64,000 nucleotides of DNA from Lolium rigidum (Eukaryota > Streptophyta > Magnoliopsida > Poales > Poaceae). Below, piece by piece: positions 1 through 10,901 of this stretch (the first letter of the stretch is position 1; each line of letters opens with the position of its first letter). Location: positions 272,561,687 to 272,625,686 of the forward strand of contig NC_061510.1 in the NCBI RefSeq assembly GCF_022539505.1, in the 5' to 3' direction. A program made the translations under genes and the position numbers. The notes under the pieces were generated by a model. The model was not told where the DNA came from, searched no databases, and saw only the letters and a list, made by a program, of their open reading frames with translations.

Positions 1-1130
1 CAGTTTTACAGAGAAGAATGAAACTATTGAGCAATCAATAGAGCAAAGATATGAAATGGATTAATCTTGGCCTGCATGAATTATGTCAAACACCTTCTGA
101 GCATAGATAAAATAGAATCTGGAGAGAAAGAGAGATGACAAAGGAGAGACGATCCTTGGGGCTTCTTATGGAGAGAGATGCCTGGGATGAACGAGGCTGA
201 CGGCAGCACCATGCTCCGCCGCGCTGAGGACAACGCCATCGAGCACGTGCCCTTGAGCCATCTCCCAGCTGCCTCCTTCTCCTGTGTGCCGGCCGGCACA
301 CAGAGGCGACGAGAAGGCGGAGATGGAGGACGGTGGGGGAAGCAAAGCGTCTCCGGTGGTCTCAGTTGCTGCTCCGCCCGCTTCTCCTCATCCTCCTACG
401 TCGCCGCCCCCTACCGAGCGCCGCTGCTCCTCGCGCTGCAAGACAACTGCTTCCCTGGAGATGGGATGCGGCGCGAGCGGCGGCTCGTGGCTCATCCCGC
501 GGTGGCTTGCCCATGCTCCTTCTCCCGGCGAGGACGAACGTCGCGAAGGAGAAGAGGATGGGGGAGGTGGCGGCGATTGGAGAGAGGGGATTGGGGACGC
601 GGAGGCTGCAGAGATTGGGGACGAGATTGGTAGGGTTTGACCGGGGCGCTGGCTTTTTGTCTCTCAGGCACGACGTCCGCGCCGCCCGCGTTGCTGCGCG
701 CCGGCGGCCCAGATTGGGGAAAATTTTGCTAGGTGGTGGCGAGGCAGGGGGCGCGCGAGGACGGAGGCGATGGCGGACGGCGGCGGCCGTGAGGGATTCG
801 GGGGAGCGCGAATGACGCTAGGGTTTCAGTACCGAGCGCTGGTTTTGTCTCTCACGGGTGCGGGTGGAGATCTTTCCACGGGCCGACGGCGCGGCCGACC
901 GAGCGAAATCGCACCCATAGTGACCGACTTGCGGGACCGGCCAACAATGGGACCCACGTGCAGCCAGAGGCGGGTAAGAATCGGCTGTCGCATGGGGTTT
1001 TCTAATGGGAGGAACGGCAGTGATAGTCCAGAATAAACGGCTGAGATGCACAGATGGGTTGATCCGACGGCCGAGAAGCTCTAAGCGCTGTGAGGCCTCC
1101 GTGAGGAGGCATCATATATACCCCTGGATG
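1..1130 (-). other. GC-rich promoter/5'UTR-like segment, possible 5' end of a minus-strand gene or captured gene fragment
   Basis: GC content is high from about 180 to 1080, with many short overlapping reading frames on both strands and no recognisable protein family. On the minus strand there are two AAACCCTA boxes (631-638 and 819-826), which are common in plant 5' leaders, and a TATA-like string near 1111-1120. Pyrimidine-rich leader-like sequence follows. A plus-strand frame from 323 to 640 starts Met-Glu-Asp-Gly-Gly-Gly but is Pro/Ser-rich and low in information. The segment could be the first exon region of a gene extending left of the window, or a gene 5' end carried by a transposon. 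I do not assign a product. Confidence 0.3.
1111..1120 (-). promoter_or_regulatory. TATA-like box
   Basis: Reading the minus strand gives GGGGTATATATGATGCC, upstream of the two AAACCCTA boxes and the CT-rich leader. Position and composition fit a plant core promoter, but no transcript can be shown from sequence alone. Confidence 0.3.
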
Positions 1131-1214
1131 CAATATTTTGATGGTACAACCTCCTTTTCGAGAATAAAATTATTTGGTTGAGCATTTGTTATGATTGTGT
1201 CTGGTTGATCGAAT

Positions 1215-1380
1215 GGCCATCTCCAACGGAGAGGTTCAGGTGAAATTTTTTGTTTCAGTCCGTTTGGGATGGCCACGCGGACATAAATAGATCATTGTTT
1301 GTTTGGGGTGGTCCGCACCACCAATGATGATCCCCATTTCAAACCAAACGTCAAAAGAAATATTAACTTTTCTTGAAAAA
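1215..1380. mobile_element. Decayed Harbinger-type fragment
   Basis: The string GGCCATCTCCAACGG at about 1215 resembles the GGGCATCTCCAAC terminal repeat of the intact Harbinger at 45910-48430. It is followed by phrases (TCCGTTTGGGATGGCCACGCG) of the type found inside that element. No matching right end was found, so this is a one-ended relic. Confidence 0.35.
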
Positions 1381-1638
1381 AATATTTGCATGTAGCCAAC
1401 GATATACTGTTACATTGTAAATTTACAATTCAAAATTATTTATATTTTAAGCACAACAAAAATGATAAAATTTTACAAGTTTAGAATAAATTATGTGGGT
1501 CACGTACCACGGGCAGGGATCAATAAGTCGTCAGGGCCACCCTCTCTCATTAACTGGACCAAATGTGGTTCTTAAATACGATTGCACCGATAAAAAGACT
1601 GGCAAGTGTCCGTATTTGGTTCACCGTTAGACCTTCTG
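1381..1638. other. Intergenic AT-rich stretch
   Basis: No gene, terminal repeat or tandem structure was recognised here. It ends at the poly-T that marks the LINE tail. Confidence 0.5.
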
Positions 1639-2402
1639 TTTTTTTTTTTTTTTTTTTTTGAGATCACGGCACTTTATTAATCAAACAGCAACATTACATA
1701 GAGTTCTCCGGATACATTCCGGGGCAAAGTTCCTGACTAAGTAAGAAACAAAATGCTCAGCCGAACGAGCAAGAATATGTGCCGATTCATTACTATGACG
1801 AGAGACATGATTAATCGAAAATGTGGTGAGGCCTGAACCAAGAAACTTGATGTCCTGGCACACCACACCCACGAAGCTGCGATCCTGTGCTGGCGACCTG
1901 AGCCGCTGGACCGAGAGACAGGCAGTCTGAAACAACCATCACCTTGTTGAAACCCTCCTCTCCAGCTAGGGCAACCGCGCGGCGAAGAGCCAGCGCTTCA
2001 GCTAGTTCAGGCATCGTGACCTCATTCAGCAGCTCGCTGCATGCAACCAAGCAGGCACCAGTGTGGTCTCGGATCACGACGCCAATACCCATCCGACGAG
2101 AAGGAATGAACAGAGCAGCATCAACATTTATAAGAACCGTACCTTCAGGCGGCGGAGACCATCGAGATGAAGTAGGAATGGTTTCACGCCTATTAGAAGG
2201 AGACGGAGAGAAAAGATGTTGCTCTATCATATCAACATAAGCCTTGGATTGTTTCGAAATGCAGTGAGGATATTTCATCAGTTCACCATTACGCACCCCA
2301 TTGCGAGCAGTCCAAATATGCCAGAAAACCACGGCCAGAACCATGCATTCTTTTTCCGATGATCTTGCAAGAAACTCGTGGAGCCAGGTCTTGGTGCTAG
2401 GT
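1639..2402 (-). mobile_element. 5'-truncated LINE (non-LTR retrotransposon), 3' end
   Basis: A run of 21 T (1639-1659) is the poly-A tail of a minus-strand LINE, followed inward by the 3' end of an RNase H-type coding region. Only the extreme 3' part of the element is present, which is the usual result of abortive target-primed reverse transcription. No convincing target site duplication flanks it. The similar decamers at 1609 and 2408 do not abut the tail. Confidence 0.8.
1684..2402 (-). pseudogene. LINE RNase H-like (RVT_3) C-terminal domain, frameshifted
   Basis: The frame read leftward from about 2400 begins with the linker (WHIWTARNG) that plant LINEs carry between the zf-RVT region and RNase H. 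The RNase H fold follows, with INVDAALF (first Asp), GIGVVIRDHTG, ELAEALALRRA (Glu) and VVSDCLSL (Asp). The tail, ending NHVSRHSNESAHILA, is in another frame from about 1935 down to 1684, so at least one frameshift separates the two halves. The catalytic acidic residues are visible, but the protein is truncated and broken. Confidence 0.8.
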
Positions 2403-2774
2403 AGTACTCCGTATTTGATTTTTGGTCGCGTTAATCCGTCCATTTAATTCCGCCCGGTAATCTCGCGCATTTAATTCTGCTCAGTCAATTCCCATTTCCT
2501 TTTATTTGTATAGTGACCTTTTTTGTCGCTCTTTACTGTTTTTTTCTAGCCGTGATTCCCATTCAAGTTTTCAATTCTCTTTTGGCAATTCCCTTTTTCT
2601 TCAATTCTCTTTTGGCAATTCCTTTTTTATAATTTCGTTTCATTTTTTATCTTTTACCTTTTTTGTTGTTACTTTTGTATACAAAATAATGTTATTTGAA
2701 CTAATTTTTAATTCCCTTTTCTGGGATAGTGGTTTTTTAAAAGGGAAAAAATAACGGGTGGGGAAACCACTTGC
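2403..2774. other. AT-rich low-complexity stretch
   Basis: T-rich sequence with short duplicated phrases (for example TTCAATTCTCTTTTGGCAATTCC, seen twice near 2570-2620). The 82-residue frame here is Phe/Ser-rich low complexity and is not considered coding. Confidence 0.5.
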
Positions 2775-2850
2775 AACTCAATTGAACTACCACTTGCAAC
2801 TCAAATAAATATACTTGTAACTCAAATTAATACCACTTTCAACTTAATTA
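2775..2850 (+). repeat. Short CAACT motif cluster
   Basis: The phrase CTTGCAACTCAA and variants (TTGTAACTCAAAT, TTTCAACTTAAT) occur four times in about 75 bp. The same core recurs densely at 25631-26365 and, inverted, in introns of the ULP1-like gene. This suggests the cluster belongs to the same transposon. Confidence 0.5.
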
Positions 2851-2889
2851 GATTTTTGGGTCTGTAAATTTTTATTTTTTCGGGTAGGT

Positions 2890-3960
2890 AATTGTGCACA
2901 TATACCATTGATAAAAAACGAGGCAGATGGTTGATAAATTGTGAGCTCAAAAATTCGACAAAATATTCTAAATTAATTTTGCTTCGAGTGATACATATTT
3001 CACATTTATCGTTGATAAATAACGGGGTAGAAGATTGATAAATTATGAACTAAGATAATAGCCAAATATTCTAAATTAATTTGGCTTTTGGGGTCGATAA
3101 TTCTTCACATTCACCGTTGATAAATAACGCATGCACATGGTTGTTAAATTGTGACCTAAAAATTCGTCAAAATATTGAAAATAAAATTAGCTTTTTGGGT
3201 AGGCAATTTTTCAGATTTAACGTTGATAAATAACGGGGCACATGGTTGATAAATTTGAAGCTAAAAAGTAGCCAAAATTCTTTAATTTGGCTTTTCGGAT
3301 CGATAGTTTTTCACATTTACCGTTGATAAATAATGCAACACGGGGTTGATAAATTGTGAGCTAAAAAATTCATCAAAATACTGAAAATAAAATTAGTTTT
3401 TCGGGTAGGTAATTTTTCATATTTACCGTTGATAGATAATGGGGCAGAGGGTTGATACATTGTGAGCTAAAGAAGTAGCCAAATATTATAAATTAATTTG
3501 GCTTTTTGGGTTGATAATTTTTCGCATTTACCGTTGATAAATAACGTGGCACGGGGTTGATTAATTATGAGCTAAAAATGCCAAAATATTAAAAATAAAA
3601 TTAGCTTTTTGGATAGATAAGTTTTCGGATATACCGCTGATAAATAACGAGGCAAAGGGTTGATAATTTATGAGATAAACAAGTGCCAAAATATTTGAAA
3701 TAAAATTAGCTTTTCGGGTAGGTGATTTGTTCACTTTTATCGTTGATAAATACCGAGGCAGAGGATTGATAAATTATGAGCCAAAAAATGAAATGGGATT
3801 TTGGGCTAGTAATTGTTCACATTTACCGTTGATAAATAACGGTGTAGATGATTGATAAATTGTGAGCTAAAAATGTAGTCAATATATTTCTAAATATAAT
3901 TAATTTTTTTGATCACTAACTTCTCATATTTTTATTGCTGATAATAACATGTGGTGGGGG
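2890..3960 (+). repeat. Degenerate tandem array, about 11 units of roughly 87-114 bp
   Basis: The anchor CGTTGATAAATAACG and close variants recur at about 3019, 3114, 3220, 3320, 3427, 3530, 3642, 3740 and 3827, with weaker copies at about 2907 and 3941. Each unit also contains a second TTGATAAATT, a GAGCTAAAAA phrase, a CCAAAATATT phrase and TTTTTCACATTTAC. Units are AT-rich and diverged, so this is an old minisatellite and not a recent expansion. No protein is encoded. It lies outside the GC-rich block at 4252-4912 and may be terminal structure of the Mutator-like element inferred here. Confidence 0.85.
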
Positions 3961-4251
3961 TGATAACTTTTTGCCTGGAAATATTTGAATATATCAACAT
4001 GACCTCTAGTTTTAAAGATCTTATGTAGACAAAATTTATTGGTGGAAACCAATTTTAAATAGTAATTGTTCTTTTCAAATAAAATAGTTTGAATTTGCAA
4101 AATATAAGAGGATCTCTTACCGGCAACAATTTCATCTAATTTTGTATGCATTTAACATCCGGTTTGCTTTCTCGTTTTTTTTTTTTAGTTTGGAACAAGG
4201 TTGTGACTTACTTTTGACGTTTGATGTTTGATTATACCCAATTGCTAAAAA
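3961..4251. other. AT-rich spacer
   Basis: Nothing recognisable was found. It separates the tandem array from the GC-rich block that begins at about 4252. Confidence 0.5.
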
Positions 4252-4912
4252 GTGCTTGGATGCTCCCTGTCAAACCGAGCACTCGCTCGTGAGCCGTTGG
4301 ATTCGCTGTTGACGGACGGATTTCACGTGGGTCTGGCGACCGAAACCCACCTGGACGCGGACCGTTTCGCACCCCCACTTGTTTTTGTCGTCTTCTGTTG
4401 TCGATTCGGAGAGGCGGACCCGCGACGTTTTCTCCTCCATTTTCTCCTTCTCTTCTCTCGATCGCGATCCCAAATCCTCTCTCGCGTTAGGTTTTCTCGG
4501 TGCTGGTGGCGGAGCGCGGCGATCTCGTTCGCTGGCGGAGGGCGGAGATCTCGTTCGCTGGCGGAGGGCGGCGATCTCGGACGCTGGGAGTTTCGCCGTA
4601 GGGGGCCTTTGCTCGTTGGTGGTAGTGTGAACCGCGCGGTAGTGCGGCGAGCTCTGCGCCGGGGAGTGAGGCTTCCCCGTCGGTGTTCGGCGACGATTTC
4701 GGCAGGGGGGAGGAGGTCGCGTGCGTCGAGGTGTTCCACCTGTCGACGCGACCAGAGAGTGCGCGGCCACTCCATTAGCCAGTCGTCGAGATCCGCGGTG
4801 TTGAGCGCGGCGGTGGGGATCAACAAGGCGGGAGATCTAGGTGCGGTCGTTGGCGGGGTGCGAGGTCACCAAGTTTTCGGCCGTTCCAGAGGTTTTTTCT
4901 AGCTTCATCCCC
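4252..4912 (+). promoter_or_regulatory. GC-rich, 5'UTR-like block with internal duplication
   Basis: An abrupt change to GC-rich sequence begins with a CT-rich leader (TTTTCTCCTCCATTTTCTCC, then CTCTTCTCTCGATCGCG) and a GTTAGGTTTTCTCGG phrase. A unit of about 25 bp (GATCTCGTTCGCTGGCGGAG) is present twice near 4520-4575. Overlapping frames on both strands look like compositional artefacts. It may be the promoter and untranslated first exon of the plus-strand gene that resumes at 25147, but no splice link can be shown. Confidence 0.35.
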
Positions 4913-4997
4913 TGCTAATTTTTGCTTGTTGTTCGTACATTTTTTTGGAGCGAGCAATTCAATGCATAGGTAGTCCCCCGCAAAATTACTTTCGTGG

Positions 4998-5072
4998 GGA
5001 CCAATTCGAGCCAATCACGAACTAATTTTCGTGGTTGTTGAGGACCAATTCGAGCCAATCACGAACTAATTT
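4998..5072 (+). repeat. 31-bp direct duplication
   Basis: The phrase GGACCAATTCGAGCCAATC plus the next 12 bases occurs at 4998-5028 and again at 5042-5072, a 44-bp period. It is a local tandem duplication with no coding content. Confidence 0.9.
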
Positions 5073-5184
5073 CTCTTGAGGACTTTTTGCTGGGAGGCTG
5101 CTGGCGTATAGTTCTGGTGGTACTGCCCTTGATTTTTTGCTGTGTGTGCAACGCATGTGCCAAATCATAATGTACAAGGTAGAT

Positions 5185-5269
5185 GCAATGGTAGGAAATT
5201 TTTTTTGACCAACGATAATGGTGCGTTACTTCATAACAAATCATGGTGCGTCGCCGCGGAGGAGGTGGC
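5185..5269 (+). pseudogene. Gene fragment, left half: last-exon piece resembling a plant seven-transmembrane (GPCR-like) protein
   Basis: If element B and one target duplication are removed, position 5269 joins 25152. The joined frame reads AAEEVATMAFYIF and continues as FMFYMFKPAERNQ. The left half supplies the residues up to GluGluVal. This resembles the last transmembrane helix and tail of plant lung-seven-transmembrane-receptor-type proteins, a family assignment made from memory. Upstream exons were not recognised. Confidence 0.4.
5265..5269 (+). repeat. Target site duplication of element B, left copy
   Basis: GTGGC lies immediately before the LTR terminus TGATAACCC and is repeated at 25147-25151 immediately after the other terminus. 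This fixes both ends of element B. Confidence 0.95.
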
Positions 5270-6663
5270 TGATAACCCACAAGTATAGGGGATCGCAGCA
5301 GTCTTCGCAGGTAGTAAAACCCAATTTATTGATTCGACACAAGGGGAGACAAAGAATACTTGAAAGCCTTAACAGCGGAGTTGTCAATTCAGCTGCACCT
5401 GGAAACAGACTTGCTCGCAAGAGTTTATCGATAGTAACAGTTTTATAGCGATAGCGATAGTGAAATAACAAGCAGCAGAGTAACGGAAACAGCAGTAGTG
5501 ATTATAGTAAACAGCAGGATTAAAATACTGTAGGCACGGGGACGGATAACGGGCGTTGCATGGATGAGAGAAACTCATGTAACAATCAAGCAGGGCATTT
5601 GCAGATAATAATAAAACGGTGTCTAAGTACAAAGCAATCAATAGGCATGTGTTCCAATTATAGTCGTACGTGCTCGCAATGAGAAACTTGCACAACATCT
5701 TTTGTCCTACCAGCCGGTGGCAGCCGGGCCTCAAGGGAATCTATCGGATATTAAGGTACTCCTTTTAATAGAGTACCGGAGCAAAGCATTAACACTCCGT
5801 GAACACATGTGATCCTCACATCACTACCATCCCCTCCGGTTGTCCCGATTTCTGTCACTTCGGGCCATTGGTTCCGGACAGCGACATGTGTATACAACTT
5901 GCAGGTAAGACCATAAACAATGAATATCATGATGAAGTAATAACATGTTCAGATCTGAGATCATGGCACTCGGGCCCTAGTGACAAGCATTAAGCATAAC
6001 AAGTTGCAACAATATCATCAAAGTACCAATTACGGACACTAGGCACTATGCCCTAAAAACTTACACTATTACATGACCAATCTCATCCAATCCCTACCAT
6101 CCCCTTCAGCCTACAGCGGGGGAATTACTCACACATGGATGGGGGAAACATGGTTGGTCGATGGAGAGGCGTCGGTGGTGATGATGGCGATGATCTCCTC
6201 CAATTCCCAGTCCCGGCGGAGTGCCAGAACGCAGACTTCTGGCTCCCGAGACGGAGTTTCGCGATGTGGCGGTGTTCTAGAGGGTTTCTGGCGACTTCGA
6301 CTTCTCCCCGTGCGTTTTTAGGTCGAGGGCGATAAGTAGTCCGAAGGAGGGCGTCGGAGGCCGGCCGAGGGGGCCACATGCTAGGGCGCGCGCCCCCCTC
6401 CTGGGCCGCGCCGCCCTAGGGTGTGGGGCCCTCGGGCCTCCACCTGACTTGCCCTTCTGGCTCCGTGAGTCTTCTGGGAAAATAGGGCCTTCGTATAAAT
6501 TCCGAGGTTTTTCCTGAAAGTTGGATTTCGCACAAAAACGAGACACCGTAACAGTTCTGCTGAAAACAGCGTTAGTCCGTGTTAGTTGCATCCAAAATAC
6601 ACAAATTAGAGGCAAAACAATAGCAAAAGTGTTCGGGAAAGTGGATACGTTTTGGACGTATCA
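5270..6663 (-). repeat. Element B 3' LTR
   Basis: The LTR is 1394 bp and reads TGATAACCCACAAG on the plus strand to GGACGTATCA. In element orientation it begins TGATACGTCCAAAACGTATC, a near-perfect palindrome. It is collinear with the split copy at 13595-14313 plus 24470-25146. Differences between the copies cluster at CAG/CTG positions. Confidence 0.95.
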
Positions 6664-6680
6664 AATCCCCCCAAGCTTAG
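6664..6680 (-). promoter_or_regulatory. Element B polypurine tract
   Basis: On the minus strand it reads CTAAGCTTGGGGGGATT and directly abuts the 3' LTR. This is the expected site and composition for plus-strand DNA priming. Confidence 0.85.
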
Positions 6681-6684
6681 CTTA

Positions 6685-6702
6685 TTGCTTGTCCTCAAGC
6701 AA
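6685..6702 (-). promoter_or_regulatory. Stem-loop beside the element B polypurine tract
   Basis: The minus strand has TTGCTTG, a 4-base loop and CAAGCAA, a perfect 7-bp stem ending 4 bases from the polypurine tract. Elements A and D carry a stem at the same place with a different sequence. No role is established. Confidence 0.6.
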
Positions 6703-8974
6703 TTCAGTTAACAACTGAGCGATAAAAGAACTTTCACGAACACATTTGTTCATATGATGTAAATATTCTCATGCTATGGCTAACACTTAGGCAGTTCATA
6801 ATAAGATACATGCAAATAAGATCATCTAACAGCTATGTCAATCATGGAAAGGTACCAACAATTAATAATAAGCATCATGAATCATGTATATAAGCAGGAT
6901 TGCAATGTTCATAAAAGAGTATGATAGAGTGGTATCTCGCTTGCCCATATTTGATCAGCAAAACATAAATGCTCGAGCACCTCTCGAAGTTCATAGAAAG
7001 ACTAGAAATAGTGATTGTCAAAGATAAAAGCATCAAAGTTATACCACAATCAATTATATTTTGAGACAAGCATATTACACTAAGAATGACAGTTGTGCTC
7101 TCAAGAAAGTGCTCAAAGAAAGGATGGAGACTCAATGTAAAAGTAAAAGATTGACCCTTCGCAGAGGGAAGCAGGGATTAACATGCGCTAGAGCTTTTCA
7201 TTTTTTAAACAGGAGTAAAATTGTTTTGAGAGGTGTTTGTTGTTGTCAACGAATGGTAATGGGTACACCAACTACCTCGCCAACCGGACTTTCAAGAGCG
7301 GCTCCCATGAAGGACGTTGTCTCTACCAGCAAGGTAGATCATCCCTCTTCTCTTTTGTTTACACACGTATTTTAGTTCTATTATGGGTGACACTCCCCCC
7401 AACCTTTGCTTACACAAGCCATGGCTAACCGAATCCTCGGGTGCCTTCCATCAATCACATACCATGGAGGAGTGTCTATTTGCAAAATTAAGTTGCTTAC
7501 CGATGAATCAGAGCAAAACATGTGAAGAGAATTATTAGTGAAAGTTGATTAATTGGGGCTGGGAACCCCATTGCCAGCTCTTTTTGCAAAATTATTGGAT
7601 AAGCGGATGTGCCACTAGTCCATATGAAAGTCCGTCAAGAGTAAATGACAAGGTTGAAAGTTAAACACCACATACTTCCTCATGAGCTATGAAACATTAA
7701 CACAAATTGAGAAGCATTTTGAAGGTTTAAAGGTAGCGCATGAGAATTTACTTCGAATGGTTTGAAATGCCATGCATAGGTATTTATGGTGGACACTTTG
7801 GAATAACTTGGTTTTCATGTGTTTGGAAGCACGAGCAGCGTTCCCGCTCAGTACAGGTGAAGGCTAGCAAAAGACTAGGGAGCGACAAATCAAGAGAGCA
7901 AGAATCGTCATAATCATGCTTGCGGCAAAATAAATTAACCGAGGCATAAAAGTGATACCAGAACTCTGAAGCAATGTAAATCATCGAGGCTTAATTAACT
8001 TTTGTTCAGTCATATGCACGCGTGAGCATGTGCCAAGTTAATTCAACCGAATTATTCAGAGGAGGATACCACAATATCATACCTATCTATGAATAAAACA
8101 ATGCAAGCAAACATCCATGACATGCTACTCATATTAATAAATTGGAGCTAAACATGAGAGATCATGAACTACTAGACTTTCTTAAATGACAAATACCTCA
8201 CATGAACCAACTAAGCATGCTCACATGGATGAGTATATGTACAAAAATGAAAACAAATAGAGTTCATACCAGCCTCTCACCACAATCAGATTGTCGAATA
8301 TCGTCATTATTGCCTTTCACTTGTGTAGCTTGGATAATATGAAATGAAAACCACGCTCCAGCCACCGAAGACCATTGAATTCATCAAGAACTTTACAAAA
8401 CCAAAGAAGAACAGCAAATATTTTTGGTGTTTTCGAATTTGAGAACAAGAATAAAAAGAAGCAAGCGAACAAAGCAAATTTTTTTTGGGTTTTCTTATAG
8501 CAAACTAGCAGTAGCAAATAAAGCGAAACAAATGCAACAAACCAAAATAAACAAATGGTGAAGAAAAACAGCAGAAATATTTTTGGTCTTTTTGTGTTTT
8601 AGGAAATAAACAAAGCAAGAACAAGAAATGGCAAACTAAAAGAAACACAGAAAAGCAAGATGGCAGAAATCTGCCAAAACTTGACAGCAGTACAGTAATC
8701 GATTTTAAAGAAATTCGTAAACTGCTCAGCTCGAAAAGTGTTCAACTAATGAAAGTTAGATAACAACCTGGGGAACATGCACAAAAATTGGCAGCTCAAA
8801 ATAACGTTCTGGCTGTGCGCACGATTTTTTTTAATAACAGTCCAGAATCTGTTTTCTGGCAGCACTTCCCCAAATATCATCTTCTTCTCATTAGAAAACC
8901 ACTCAAAGAGACTAAACAAGTATGTACAAGTATCCAGCAACCATAATATGCAAAGAATGAGTGATGCCGGTATA
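6703..8974 (-). other. Element B 3' non-coding region
   Basis: There is no open frame of recognisable type over about 2.3 kb. It is AT-rich and lies between the second ORF and the 3' polypurine tract, where non-autonomous plant Gypsy elements often carry long untranslated sequence. Confidence 0.7.
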
Positions 8975-8991
8975 CCTCCCCCCAAGCTTAG
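8975..8991 (-). promoter_or_regulatory. Second polypurine-tract-like site in element B
   Basis: The minus strand reads CTAAGCTTGGGGGGAGG, nearly identical to the 3' polypurine tract, just downstream of the stop codon of the second ORF. It could be an additional plus-strand priming site or the scar of an internal duplication. Confidence 0.5.
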
Positions 8992-9011
8992 GCTTTTGGC
9001 CTAAGTGGAGA

Positions 9012-10063
9012 TCAACCCCATGGTGCCCACGAAGAAGCACCTTCGTAGTACGAAGATGGATCATATTCCGGGTATATGCTAGAAGAAGCACCCGGATACG
9101 TGACGGTGTAGTCGTAGGAGGGCTCGGCGTCCTCAGAGTCATGCTGCTGGTGGAAGTTGTGTATCTTGAGCTGCTCATCCACCTCCTCCTTAGAGCGCGA
9201 CCATGGTTTCCTGTTGATACTGAACAAATCTGGTTGGGGCAAAGGGTAACAAATTGATGACTCTTCATAGCAGCAATATCGAGCCTCATAGGAGCTATTT
9301 TTACATCATTAGGGTCAAGAGGAAGCTCTAAATATGCTAAAACGCGCGAAGCAATAATTCCTCCAAATACAGGCCCCTTGTTAGACAAGCGGCGAGCAAC
9401 AAGAGCACCAAGATGATAAGGTGTGTCCCCAGTGAGTGCAGCAATTAAGAAACCAAGGTGATAGCTAGATATGTTACTAGTGTTCTCCCTACCAAGAATG
9501 CTAGTACCAATGTAATAAGCAAAATACTTATGGCGGGGAGTTGAATGTTTCTTATCTTGCCACGCTGAATGGTGGGACAATCATCATTGCTGATCCCTCG
9601 ATAGAGCTCCAACAATTCCCTGGGGTTGTCCTCGATCTTCCTTGCTGTACCTACAGGGACAATACCCAATGCAGCACAAAAATTCTCTAACTTCATAGTA
9701 ATAGGCTTACCATAGATCTTAAATTCTACGGTCGGGCGAAAGTGCCTATTGTTGAATTTGAAGCTCTCCACAAAGATTTTAGTGAGCGTATAGTATTGCT
9801 CACTCTCATCTCCCACATAGGTGGTTAAACCTGCCTTACCGACGAGGGCCAAGAAATCATCCAACAACCCGGCCTGCATTACTCAAAAAGTCATAACATG
9901 GAAAGGATGCAGCATTGGGGACTCCATTGTCCTCCTCGGGTGCGAAGCTTGGTGCGATGAGATCCTCATTGTAGGATGGCCTGCATCGGGTGGATGACCT
10001 AGAGGGCCTCCCCGTGCTTGTTGTCTCTCCTTGGAACACTTCTCCAAAGTTAAAGTTGTCCAT
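9012..10063 (-). pseudogene. Element B second ORF, resembling ATHILA ORF1 (retrotransposon ORF1 C-terminal) proteins
   Basis: The likely start is the Met at 10061-10063 (MDNFNFGEVF). A Ser/Arg-rich leader is followed by a globular region including LVGKAGLTTYVGDESEQYY, FRPTVEFKIYGKPITM and the FCAALGIVP motif. An acidic, Tyr/Ser-rich tail ends in SWAPWG at 9012. At least three frame changes are needed to read through (near 9880, 9575 and 9245), so the copy is inactive as assembled. The resemblance to the plant ATHILA ORF1 family is from recall. It sits where reverse transcriptase and integrase would be in a complete Gypsy element. Its role in the element is not known. Confidence 0.6.
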
Positions 10064-10901
10064 CCCCCTTTTCTGAAATTTTTCAACAAACAATATAAAA
10101 CTTGATTTGGTGACATATAATTGAGGGAAACTACCATAGGAACTTGCTAGAGTACTAATCATGCATCAAAACTAGTTTCTACCACTTAGAACAAGCATGC
10201 AAGCTCACTAAACATGTTACCTACAGCAGCAAAATATTCAAGATATACTCCACCAAACAAAATTCTACTTGGATAATCGAAGGAGTCACATACCGAAGAG
10301 CAAATGTGCCAAATTTCGGACGAAACTGGGCTGAGCAAAGAGATCGAGAAATCTGGAGTTCTTGAGCAAAAACACGAGTGAGAGCAAGCTGGTGTCGATT
10401 TTTTCGGGAGAGAGAAGAGTGTGGGAGGAAGAGATGCTAAAGTGGGGTAAAGGGGGCCCACACACCAGGGTGGCGCGCCCCCTTGCCGGCCGCGCCAGCC
10501 CGTGGGGTGCCACCCGGGGTGCCCCACTGGTCATCCCCAGGTGCTCCCGTGTGCCTCGTCGAAAAATAGGACCAACGGTATAATTTTTGCGAATTTTTGA
10601 AAACTTTGAAAAATGCACATTTCTGGGTATTAAGTTTATTATTACTGGCCAGGAATTTTTTTGAAATCTCTAATTAACTAAGGAACTTTGCAAAATAAAA
10701 GTGCTACAGCAAGTAGAGCAAGTGGAGGAAGAAAGAGATGTTGTTTACCTCCTCTATGCATATAAAAAGTATTTGTTAACAAGGTTGATCAAGTCTTGCC
10801 ACCAAATAAATTTAACATAGCATAAGAAGAAATAAACCTCAAATCAATCATGTTACCTTGAATTGTATTGATATGGATTCAATCACAAGAGTTTGATATT
10901 C
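10064..10901 (-). other. Spacer between protease and second ORF of element B
   Basis: Non-coding. It contains a GC-rich core near 10445-10560 with GGCGCGCC phrases like those in the LTRs, flanked by AT-rich sequence. No polymerase motif was found in any frame. Confidence 0.6.

Noticed and set aside
178..815. Overlapping plus-strand ORFs of 118-160 codons
   Set aside because: GC-rich composition gives open frames in several registers. Sequences are Arg/Ala/Gly/Pro-rich with no family resemblance.
1609..2417. Target duplication TCCGTATTTG around the first LINE
   Set aside because: The left copy is about 20 bases away from the poly-T and the flanks diverge at once, so it does not abut the insert as a true duplication must.
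2506..2754. 82-codon plus-strand ORF
   Set aside because: Phe/Ser low complexity from T-rich sequence containing a short duplication. No start context or family.
2890..3960. CRISPR-like array
   Set aside because: Repeats are long, diverged and contiguous without unique spacers, in a plant nuclear context.
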